A stretch of DNA of 19,474 bases from Lachnospiraceae bacterium. Lineage in GTDB: Bacteria; Bacillota; Clostridia; Lachnospirales; Lachnospiraceae. Location: positions 1-19,474 of the forward strand of contig JAFVEU010000091.1 in the NCBI GenBank assembly GCA_017475845.1. The letters are read 5' to 3'. Each line of letters opens with the position of its first letter. The stretch's first letter is position 1. Positions 8,037-13,976 of this stretch are shown here, piece by piece. A program made the position numbers and the translations under genes. The notes beneath the pieces are model-generated. The model ran no database searches and was not told where the DNA came from. It worked only from the letters and a program-made list of their open reading frames with translations.

Positions 8037-8801
8037 ATGAAATTCATTTCCTGGAATGTAAACGGATTAAGAGCCTGCGTCGGGAAGGGAGACTTCGGTG
8101 AGGCCTTTGCTTCCCTTGATGCGGATGTCTTTTGTCTGCAGGAGACAAAGCTGCAGCAGGGACAGATAGAGCTGGACATCCCTTCGGAATATGAGCAGTT
8201 CTGGAACTATGCCGAGAAAAAGGGCTATTCCGGCACGGCGGTGTTCAGCAGGATAAAGCCTCTTCAGGCCACCTATGGCATGGATGCCTATAAGGAGGAC
8301 AAAGAGGGGCGGATAATCTGTCTGGAGTACGATAAATATTATCTTATCACGGTCTATACCCCGAATTCAAAGCAGGAGCTTTTAAGGCTTGATGACAGGA
8401 TGGACTGGGAGGATGCCTTTTTAAGGTACATAAACGATCTGCAGAAGAAAAAGCCTGTGATAATCTGTGGGGACATGAACATTGCCCATGAGGAGATAGA
8501 CCTTAAAAATCCCGCCACAAACCACAGGAATGCGGGTTTTACCGATGAGGAGAGGGAAAAGAGGACGGCTATTCTTAAGGAGGGCAGGCTCATAGACACC
8601 TTCCGTTTTCTGAATCCGGATACAGAAGGGGTATATTCCTGGTGGTCATACCGGGCCAACGCCAGAAAGAATAATGCAGGCTGGCGCATAGACTACTTCC
8701 TGATCTCCGAAGCCCTTAAGGGTTCCCTGGAGAACGCCGGTATACATACGGAAATATACGGCTCCGACCATTGTCCGGTGGAGCTTGTTCTCAAGGATTG
8801 A
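8037..8801 (+). CDS. exoA: exodeoxyribonuclease III / AP endonuclease (ExoA type)
   Basis: Mg2+-dependent apurinic/apyrimidinic endonuclease and 3'-5' exonuclease used in base excision repair, 254 residues. It follows the Bacillus ExoA pattern from end to end: MKFISWNVNGLRA, DVFCLQETKLQ (metal Glu), KKGYSGTAVFS, VYTPNS, ICGDMNIAHEEIDLKNP (Asp/Asn active-site pair), YSWWSYR, GWRIDYFLIS and the terminal GSDHCPVEL (catalytic Asp-His). AAGGAG precedes the ATG with a 10-base spacer. It closes the long one-way gene run, and a hairpin terminator follows 26 bases after its stop. The symbol xth is also used for this family. Confidence 0.97.
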   Translation: MKFISWNVNGLRACVGKGDFGEAFASLDADVFCLQETKLQQGQIELDIPSEYEQFWNYAEKKGYSGTAVFSRIKPLQATYGMDAYKEDKEGRIICLEYDKYYLITVYTPNSKQELLRLDDRMDWEDAFLRYINDLQKKKPVIICGDMNIAHEEIDLKNPATNHRNAGFTDEEREKRTAILKEGRLIDTFRFLNPDTEGVYSWWSYRANARKNNAGWRIDYFLISEALKGSLENAGIHTEIYGSDHCPVELVLKD

Positions 8802-8826
8802 AGGATCATTAATAGTATGATGGGCG

Positions 8827-8860
8827 GTCACTCCCGGTACCTTCCGGGGGTGACTCCTTT
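8827..8860 (+). terminator. rho-independent terminator after exoA
   Basis: An 11-bp stem, GTCACTCCCGG (8827-8837) with CCGGGGGTGAC (8844-8854), one G-T wobble and a 6-base loop, is followed by TCCTTTATATTT. The T-rich side is on the plus strand, so it fits the end of the exoA run. The hairpin overlaps the last codons and stop of the convergent araC-type gene. Confidence 0.6.
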
Positions 8861-9673
8861 ATATTTCCTGAAAGTCCTGATGAAATAGGACAGATCATTG
8901 AAGCCACAGGAATAAGCCACCTCCGTTACGGATTTTCCCTGATGGGAGAGCTCGTAGCAGGCGTGCTCTATCCTTTGATAATTCAGATAATCCATGGGGC
9001 TGCGGCTGGTCATCCTCCGGAAGAAACGGCAGAAATAGCCGGGGTTCATCCCCGCCTCGTCCGACAGCTGCTTCAGTGTGATCTCCGAGGAATAATTGTG
9101 ATCTATGTAATCCAGCACGCTTTTGAACCTGCTTATCTTTTTGGTTCCCCTTAAGGACTCCGGCGCCCCGGTATTATACAGTCTCTTGGTCAGTATCTGT
9201 CCGAAAAGCAGGGAAATGGAGCCTGCCACTGACAGCTCATAGCCCTCCGCCGGATCGGAAATGGAATCAAATACCGCTGCCGCAGTCCGGATGATATCCT
9301 TGTTGCTCTTATCGTAGAAGATAGAGGGCCGGAGAGATTTTGAAATGAGCTTATGGAACCAGGGAGAGGACATGGGCCCGGAATTCATGAAATAGGACAG
9401 GTCGAAGACCAGGCACTCGTAGGTGCAGTTTTCCGGCACTCCTGCATGCAGCGCTCCCCCCGGAACGAGAATGAGCTCCGAGGGCCGCAGGGTAAAGTGA
9501 TCCTCGTCCACCGTCATTTCCAGAACCCCCTTAAGCACCCGTATGAGCTCGTATTCCTCATGCCAGTGGTAGTCCATCACATAGCGGGGGTGCTTTCTGT
9601 TCAGATGGTGATATTCGAAGGGAAATTCCGCCGTCCCGTGTTTTTTGTTTTCGTGTAATTCCAGATATTGCAT
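8828..9673 (-). CDS. AraC-family regulator with N-terminal cupin
   Basis: A 281-residue transcription regulator. The N-terminal half is a cupin-like ligand domain (DYHWHEEYELIRVLKG near residue 34, then LRPSELILVPGGALHAG). The C-terminal hundred residues are the AraC-type double helix-turn-helix: ITLKQLSDEAGMNPGYFCRFF for the first helix pair, and VTEVAYSCGFNDLSYFIRTFRKYKGVTPGRYR for the second. It is the only secure minus-strand gene in the window. No Shine-Dalgarno sequence precedes the ATG; instead a TATAAT box ends 6 bases before it, so the mRNA looks leaderless. The inducer is unknown. Regulators of this build often sense sugars, but the fuc/gat cluster starts over 1.3 kb away with a phosphoesterase gene between, so control of that cluster is only a possibility. 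Confidence 0.93.
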   Translation of the reverse strand: MQYLELHENKKHGTAEFPFEYHHLNRKHPRYVMDYHWHEEYELIRVLKGVLEMTVDEDHFTLRPSELILVPGGALHAGVPENCTYECLVFDLSYFMNSGPMSSPWFHKLISKSLRPSIFYDKSNKDIIRTAAAVFDSISDPAEGYELSVAGSISLLFGQILTKRLYNTGAPESLRGTKKISRFKSVLDYIDHNYSSEITLKQLSDEAGMNPGYFCRFFRRMTSRSPMDYLNYQRIEHACYELSHQGKSVTEVAYSCGFNDLSYFIRTFRKYKGVTPGRYRE

Positions 9674-9679
9674 GAATAC

Positions 9680-9707
9680 ATTATAGTTCTGTCAGTGGAA
9701 ACATCAA
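9680..9707 (-). promoter_or_regulatory. promoter of araC-type gene (leaderless)
   Basis: Reading on the minus strand, a -35 box TTGATG (9707-9702) is followed after 16 bases by a perfect -10 box TATAAT (9685-9680). The predicted start of transcription, about 7 bases further on, is the A of the start codon at 9673. Confidence 0.6.
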
Positions 9708-9735
9708 CAGAAAAATATCTTGGGTGTGATTTGTA

Positions 9736-9764
9736 TTGTAAAAAAAAGAGATAAATAGTAAAAT
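9736..9764 (+). promoter_or_regulatory. promoter of DHH phosphoesterase gene
   Basis: A sigma-70 type promoter: TTGTAA (9736-9741), a 17-base spacer, TAAAAT (9759-9764). It points to the plus-strand gene starting at 9816 and is back to back with the araC-type promoter, leaving about 28 bases between the two -35 boxes. Confidence 0.55.
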
Positions 9765-9815
9765 ACCATAGACGGCGATTCAGTCGTTATGATGTTATGA
9801 AAGGCAGGGGATAAA

Positions 9816-10739
9816 ATGAGATTAGTTACGAGGAGTGATTTCGACGGACTTGTTTGTGCCATGATCTTAAAAGAGATCAAGCTTGTTGATGAGATTAAAT
9901 TTGTACACCCTAAAGATGTTCAGGACGGAAAGGTGGATCTGAACAGTAATGATATCACCACCAACCTTCCCTATGACGAGAGAGTAGGCCTGTGCTTTGA
10001 CCATCATGAGTCCGAGCTCAGCAGGAAATCCGACGCTGTCGGCTCCGGAAAGTGGATCATCGAAGGAGAAGCCAAATCCGCAGCCAGGGTAGTGCATAAT
10101 TATTATAAGGACAAGTATGATCTTTCCCGTATCTCCGATGAGATAATGGAAGCTGTTGACAAGGGCGACAGCGCTGACTTTACCATAGATGAGGTTAAAA
10201 ACCCCAAAGACTGGGTGCTTATGAATTTCCTCATGGATGCCAGAACGGGGCTCGGACGTTTCCATGACTTCAGGATATCCAATTATGACCTTATGATGGA
10301 GCTTATCGATTACTGTCTCGATCATCCCATTGAGGATGTGCTCAAGCTTCCCGACGTTAAAGAGCGTGTGGATATGTACTTCGAGCAGCAGGAGAAATTC
10401 AGGGAGCAGCTTGCGAGTATCAGCCATCAGGAAGGACGCTGCGTGATAGTGGATCTCAGAAACGAGGATCCCATATATACGGGAAACCGTTTCCTGATCT
10501 ATACCATGTTCCCGGATGCATATTTCAGCCTGCACATCGCATGGGGACTTAAAAAGCAGAATACCGCAGTCATGATCGGAAAGTCCATATTCAAGGATTC
10601 TCCGGATGTGGATAAGAATATCGCAGATATATGCCTTAAGCACAATGGAGGCGGCCATAAGAATGCCGGCACCTGCCAGCTGGATAACGACAAGGTCGAT
10701 GAGCTTCTGCCCGAGATATTGGAATACTTCAATTCATAA
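9816..10739 (+). CDS. DHH-family phosphoesterase, exopolyphosphatase-like
   Basis: Cytosolic phosphoesterase of the DHH superfamily, 307 residues. The N-terminal metal motif is TRSDFDGLVCA (Asp8, Asp10), the name-giving motif is FDHHES (Asp62-His63-His64), and the C-terminal DHHA1 substrate-binding motif is GGGHKNAG (about 278-285). The order and spacing are complete, so the enzyme should be active with Mn2+ or Mg2+. Close relatives are usually labelled exopolyphosphatase, but DHH proteins also hydrolyse oligoribonucleotides, cyclic dinucleotides and pAp, and the substrate cannot be chosen here. A weak AGGGG ribosome binding site precedes the ATG. The gene has its own promoter and a terminator, so it seems to be a single-gene unit. 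Confidence 0.88.
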   Translation: MRLVTRSDFDGLVCAMILKEIKLVDEIKFVHPKDVQDGKVDLNSNDITTNLPYDERVGLCFDHHESELSRKSDAVGSGKWIIEGEAKSAARVVHNYYKDKYDLSRISDEIMEAVDKGDSADFTIDEVKNPKDWVLMNFLMDARTGLGRFHDFRISNYDLMMELIDYCLDHPIEDVLKLPDVKERVDMYFEQQEKFREQLASISHQEGRCVIVDLRNEDPIYTGNRFLIYTMFPDAYFSLHIAWGLKKQNTAVMIGKSIFKDSPDVDKNIADICLKHNGGGHKNAGTCQLDNDKVDELLPEILEYFNS

Positions 10740-10761
10740 ACAAAGGAATAAAGCATAAGAG

Positions 10762-10788
10762 AAGGGGACGGTTCTACCGTCTCCTTTT
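10762..10788 (+). terminator. rho-independent terminator after DHH gene
   Basis: AAGGGGACGG (10762-10771) pairs with CCGTCTCCTT (10777-10786) through one G-T wobble, with a TTCTA loop and a short T run (10785-10788). It separates the phosphoesterase gene from fucI. Confidence 0.75.
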
Positions 10789-10877
10789 GCATGCGGAAAA
10801 ACCGGTTTATGAAATATGCACAAGAAAGCACCCCTGTATTTGTCGTATTTTGATAAATTATCTTTAAAAGTGAATAT

Positions 10878-10886
10878 TGTTATACT
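10878..10886 (+). promoter_or_regulatory. candidate extended -10 promoter for fucI
   Basis: TGTTATACT fits the extended -10 form TGnTATAAT with one mismatch. No good -35 box lies at the right distance. A TTGAAA at 10913-10918 could be a -35 box, but no convincing -10 follows it. The start point of fucI transcription is therefore uncertain. Confidence 0.35.
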
Positions 10887-10941
10887 TTTGCAATGATTTC
10901 CCTATTATTCAGTTGAAAATAATGGTAAAGTATCCAATAAG

Positions 10942-10953
10942 CGAAACGTTTTT
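10942..10953 (+). promoter_or_regulatory. candidate LacI-type operator upstream of fucI
   Basis: CGAAACGTTTTT shares GAAACGTT (10943-10950) with two sites in front of fucU, one of which is a perfect palindrome. The central CG flanked by AA and TT is the core of LacI/GalR-family and CcpA (cre) sites. Here only the left half is well kept. Confidence 0.45.
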
Positions 10954-11003
10954 ATCAGTATGAACGGCGTTTTTTATTCAGGAAAGGAGTGGCATCGAAT
11001 ATT

Positions 11004-12842
11004 ATGGCAGATTCAAGAAAGCTTGTAGGTGGACATCCGGTCATCGGCATCCGTCCTATCATAGACGGCAGAAAAGGACCCCTTGATGTAAGGGGATCTC
11101 TTGAAGAACAGACAATGAGCATGGCAAAGCGTGCCAAAAAGCTCTATGAGGAAAATTTAAAATATGCAGACGGCACACCGGTTAAGGTTGTGATCTCGAA
11201 TACAACTATCGGACGTGTTAAAGAGAGCGCACTCTGCGCAGAGCAGTTTAAGAAAGAAGTGGTTGAGATCACACTTTACGTTACTCCCTGCTGGTGCTAC
11301 GGTTCCGAGACAATGGACATGGATCCCAATACCATTAAGGGTGTATGGGGACTTAACGCAACAGAGAGACCCGGAGCGGTCTATCTGGCGTCCGTCCTTG
11401 CAACACACGCCCAGAAGGGACTTCCTGCCTTCGGGATGTACGGAAAGGATGTTCAGGATGCGGATGATGAGACCATTCCCGATGATGTAAAGGAGATGCT
11501 TCTCCGTTTCGGCCGTGCGGCAGTTGCTGCAGCTTCCATAAGGGGACTTTCCTATCTGCAGATCGGAAGCGTTACCATGGGTATCGGCGGTTCCATCATG
11601 GATCAGGACTTCATGGAGTCCTATCTGGGAATGAGAGTGGAATCAGTGGATGAGGTTGAGATCATCCGCCGTATGGAAGAGGGTATCTACGACGAGGAAG
11701 AATTCAGGAGAGCCCTTGAGTGGACAAAGAAATACTGTCCCGAAGGCTTTGACAAGAACCCTGACTGGATACAGAAGGACAGGAAAACAAAGGACGAGCA
11801 GTGGGAATTCACCGTAAAGATGTATATCATCATCAAGGATCTGATGAGAGGCAATGCAAAGCTTGCGGACAAGAACGCTACTGCCGGAAAACAGGCCTTT
11901 GAAGAGGAGGCTCTGGGACACAACGCCATAGCAGGCGGCTTCCAGGGACAGAGACAGTGGACGGATCACTGGCCGAACTGTGATTATCCCGAGGCTTTCC
12001 TCTCCACTTCGTTTGACTATGACGGCGCCAGGGAGCCCTATGTTCTCGCTACCGAGAATGATGTGCTGAACGGCGTATGCATGCTGCTTGAAAAGCAGCT
12101 CACCGGTATGGCATCCATCTTCTCCGATGTACGTACATACTGGAGCGGAGATTCCGTTAAGAGGGTTACCGGCTATGAGATAGAGGGTCACGCCAAGGAT
12201 TCCGACGGTTTCCTGCATCTCATCAATTCCGGAGCATCGGCTCTTGATTATTCCGGAGCTTCCGTAAATGAGAAGGGCGAAAATGTAGTTAAGGAATTCT
12301 GGAACCTGACAGAGGATGATCAGAAGAAGATGCTGGAAGCTACCACCTGGAATCCCGCAGACAACGGATATTTCAGGGGAGGCGGATATTCCTCCAGATT
12401 CCTTACGGATGCCGAGATGCCAATTACCATGGTAAGGCTGAACCTTGTCAAGGGACTTGGCCCCTTCTTCCAGATAGCTGAAGGGTGGACCGTAAAGCTT
12501 CCTGCCGAAGTAACGGACGCACTCTGGAAGAGAACGGATTATACCTGGCCCTGCACCTGGTTCGCTCCCAGATGCGACGGAAAAGAAGGAAGCGTATTCA
12601 AGAGTGCTTATGAGGTAATGAGAGCCTGGGGTGCAAATCACGGAGCTTCCGTATACGGCCATGTAGGCGCAGACCTTATAACCCTGGCATCTATGCTCCG
12701 TATCCCGGTAGCAATGCACAACGTTCCGGATGAGAAGATCTACCGCCCCGCAGCCTGGAGCGCTTTCGGAACAAAGGACAAGGAGGGAGCGGACTACAGA
12801 GCCTGCATGAACTTCGGACCCCTCTACAAGCCCTACAAATAA
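11004..12842 (+). CDS. fucI: L-fucose isomerase
   Basis: Mn2+-dependent ketol isomerase converting L-fucose to L-fuculose; known members also take D-arabinose and L-galactose. It has 612 residues from the ATG, close to the E. coli enzyme, and matches it throughout: VIGIRPIIDGR, SLEEQTM, YVTPCWCYGSETMDMDP, ATERPGAVYLAS, GKDVQDADDETIP, GFQGQRQWTDHWPN, VLATENDVLNG (metal Glu), FSDVRTYWSGDSVKRVTG (metal Asp), FRGGGYSSRFLT and YGHVGADLITLASMLRIPVAMHN (metal His). GGAAAGGAG (10981-10989) lies 14 bases from the ATG at 11004, which is long; the in-frame GTG at 10989 would overlap that site and add five non-conserved residues. The gene is preceded by an operator-like site and followed by a terminator, so it is expressed separately from fucU. 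Confidence 0.97.
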   Translation: MADSRKLVGGHPVIGIRPIIDGRKGPLDVRGSLEEQTMSMAKRAKKLYEENLKYADGTPVKVVISNTTIGRVKESALCAEQFKKEVVEITLYVTPCWCYGSETMDMDPNTIKGVWGLNATERPGAVYLASVLATHAQKGLPAFGMYGKDVQDADDETIPDDVKEMLLRFGRAAVAAASIRGLSYLQIGSVTMGIGGSIMDQDFMESYLGMRVESVDEVEIIRRMEEGIYDEEEFRRALEWTKKYCPEGFDKNPDWIQKDRKTKDEQWEFTVKMYIIIKDLMRGNAKLADKNATAGKQAFEEEALGHNAIAGGFQGQRQWTDHWPNCDYPEAFLSTSFDYDGAREPYVLATENDVLNGVCMLLEKQLTGMASIFSDVRTYWSGDSVKRVTGYEIEGHAKDSDGFLHLINSGASALDYSGASVNEKGENVVKEFWNLTEDDQKKMLEATTWNPADNGYFRGGGYSSRFLTDAEMPITMVRLNLVKGLGPFFQIAEGWTVKLPAEVTDALWKRTDYTWPCTWFAPRCDGKEGSVFKSAYEVMRAWGANHGASVYGHVGADLITLASMLRIPVAMHNVPDEKIYRPAAWSAFGTKDKEGADYRACMNFGPLYKPYK

Positions 12843-12870
12843 GACCAAAGCCTTAATGATTTCCCTATAA

Positions 12871-12902
12871 AAACGCCCCGGAACTTAGTTTCCGGGGTGT
12901 TT
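12871..12902. terminator. bidirectional terminator after fucI
   Basis: A 13-bp stem, 12871-12883 with 12890-12902 (core GCCCCGGAA / TTCCGGGGT, one G-T wobble), has a 6-base loop. On the plus strand it ends in TGTTTGCATTATTT. On the minus strand it is followed by TTTTTAT, a better terminator tail. It ends fucI and could also end a minus-strand transcript coming from 13220. Confidence 0.8.
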
Positions 12903-12905
12903 GCA

Positions 12906-13220
12906 TTATTTATATGAGCAAAAAGCGAAGCGTTTGCGAGTTTGATGGTCGGATCGGGGTTCGGGCCCGGGTTTCACGGGGGCGTCTTCAGATCCCGAGG
13001 ATCTGCCGGAGGGTTTTTCCTGCTCCAGCGCTTTTTTACGTTCCTCTTCCTGCGCAGCTTTCAGCTCCTCCTGCCGGCGCTCCAGCTCAAGACAGGCCTG
13101 CCTTTCAAGCTCCCTCTGCCTTAATTCTTCCTGCTCCGCAGCCTCCGCAAGCTCCACTTTCTTCAGCAGTAAAACACTAAATCTTATTGTATCCACGGGG
13201 AATAAAGCTGTCAATGACAT
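12906..13220 (-). CDS. doubtful small coiled-coil protein
   Basis: An open frame of 104 codons whose middle (about residues 22-69) is almost all Glu, Gln, Arg, Leu and Ala in a heptad-like pattern, for example LERRQEELKAAQEEERKKAL, as in a coiled coil. The tail is Pro/Ser/Gly rich and ends in a Lys/Arg-rich stretch. I do not recognise a family. Against it: no Shine-Dalgarno sequence before the ATG and no convincing promoter. For it: the minus-strand reading is protein-like, and the terminator beyond its stop has its best T run in this direction. It could be a small gene, a remnant of a longer one, or chance. Confidence 0.3.
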   Translation of the reverse strand: MSLTALFPVDTIRFSVLLLKKVELAEAAEQEELRQRELERQACLELERRQEELKAAQEEERKKALEQEKPSGRSSGSEDAPVKPGPEPRSDHQTRKRFAFCSYK

Positions 13221-13257
13221 AAGGGCACCGGAAGGAGATAAGAAATTAAAAAACCTC

Positions 13258-13286
13258 TTGAAATTTTCAATTTCTGTGCATATAAT
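13258..13286 (+). promoter_or_regulatory. promoter of the fucU-gat operon
   Basis: TTGAAA (13258-13263), a 17-base spacer and a perfect TATAAT (13281-13286) make a near-consensus sigma-70 promoter. Transcription should start near 13293, leaving a leader of about 120 bases before fucU. The palindromic operator at 13299 begins a few bases downstream of this start, a place where a bound repressor would block initiation or clearance. Confidence 0.8.
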
Positions 13287-13298
13287 AATTAATCAGAG

Positions 13299-13310
13299 CG
13301 AAACGTTTCG
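13299..13310. promoter_or_regulatory. palindromic LacI/CcpA-type operator
   Basis: CGAAACGTTTCG is a perfect 12-bp palindrome centred on CG, the form bound by LacI-family regulators. It lies immediately downstream of the predicted transcription start of the fucU operon. It resembles catabolite-responsive elements (consensus about TGAAANCGNTTNCA), so CcpA or a dedicated repressor are both possible. Confidence 0.65.
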
Positions 13311-13356
13311 TGTTAGACATAGGGATTTCATGTCATAAATGCCGACAGAATAAGCA

Positions 13357-13368
13357 TGAAACGTTATG
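13357..13368. promoter_or_regulatory. second operator-like site in fucU leader
   Basis: TGAAACGTTATG repeats the GAAACGTT core of the operator 58 bases upstream (same strand, about five and a half helix turns apart). Its right half is degenerate. Paired operators of this kind can support looping or cooperative binding, which is inference here. Confidence 0.4.
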
Positions 13369-13415
13369 CAGAAAACAGCTGATGATTTGCAATCGGAACA
13401 TTAAGGAGGAGAAAA

Positions 13416-13871
13416 ATGCTTAAAGGTATTCCAAAGATTCTTTCACCCGAACTGCTGAAGGTTCTCAATGAAATGGGTCACAGTGATGTGATCGTTATCG
13501 GAGATGGGAATTTCCCTGCCGAGACCATGGGTAAAAACGCCATAGTCCTCCGGGCTGACGGACACGGGGTGCCTGAGCTTTTAGATGCCATACTTACAGT
13601 GATGCCTCTGGATTCATATGTGGAGCATCCGGTGAATCTCATGGAGCTTATGCCCCAGGATGTGGGTGTTATCGAGACTCCCATCTGGGATGAGTACGCA
13701 AAGATAGTTGCAAAGCATGATGAAAGAGGAGAGAAGGCCATAGGTCATCTTGAGAGATTCAAGTTCTATGATGAAGTAAAGAAGAATGCATATTGTGTGG
13801 TTGCCAGCGGCGAATCGGCAGTTTATGCAAATGTCATGCTTCAGAAGGGTGTTGTTAAGGACGCGCAGTAA
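13416..13871 (+). CDS. fucU: L-fucose mutarotase
   Basis: RbsD/FucU-fold sugar mutarotase that speeds the interchange of alpha and beta anomers of L-fucose, feeding the anomer used by FucI. It is 151 residues, cytosolic, and probably a ring-shaped oligomer. The start MLKGIPKILSPELLKVLNEMGH matches E. coli FucU, including catalytic-type His22. RADG, LDSY, and the C-terminal RFKFYDEVKK and GESAVYANVMLQKGVV blocks also agree. The ribosome binding site TAAGGAGGAG is close to perfect. It is the first gene of the operon that runs to the end of the window, under its own promoter and operators. Confidence 0.95.
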   Translation: MLKGIPKILSPELLKVLNEMGHSDVIVIGDGNFPAETMGKNAIVLRADGHGVPELLDAILTVMPLDSYVEHPVNLMELMPQDVGVIETPIWDEYAKIVAKHDERGEKAIGHLERFKFYDEVKKNAYCVVASGESAVYANVMLQKGVVKDAQ

Positions 13872-13890
13872 GAAGAACGGCCGGTGTCTG

Positions 13891-13931
13891 TCCCGTATCA
13901 CTGATACGGGATGCCGTCCCGGCGGGGGACG
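13891..13931 (+). other. tandem hairpins between fucU and gatZ-like gene
   Basis: Two stems lie side by side in the 105-base gap. The first, TCCCGTATC (13891-13899) with GATACGGGA (13903-13911), is a perfect 9-bp stem with a 3-base loop. The second is CGTCCC (13915-13920) with GGGACG (13926-13931). No T run follows, so these do not look like a terminator. They may protect or process the polycistronic RNA and set different levels for fucU and the genes after it. Confidence 0.5.
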
Positions 13932-13976
13932 AAGCGGCGCCGGAATGGAGCAGTTCTCAGGAAAGGGGTAGTTATA

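Noticed and set aside
10960..11028. Possible 22-residue leader peptide overlapping the fucI start
   Set aside because: No Shine-Dalgarno sequence before its ATG and no codon bias for a fucose-related or amino-acid attenuation signal.
12925..12938. Fourth operator-like sequence GCGAAGCGTTTGCG
   Set aside because: It resembles the fucU operator but has mismatches in the core, and it lies downstream of fucI beyond the terminator with no promoter nearby. Probably chance.
12914..13180. Plus-strand frame rich in Pro and Ala between fucI and fucU
   Set aside because: This is what the opposite strand of a Glu/Leu-rich coding frame looks like, and it has no ribosome binding site.
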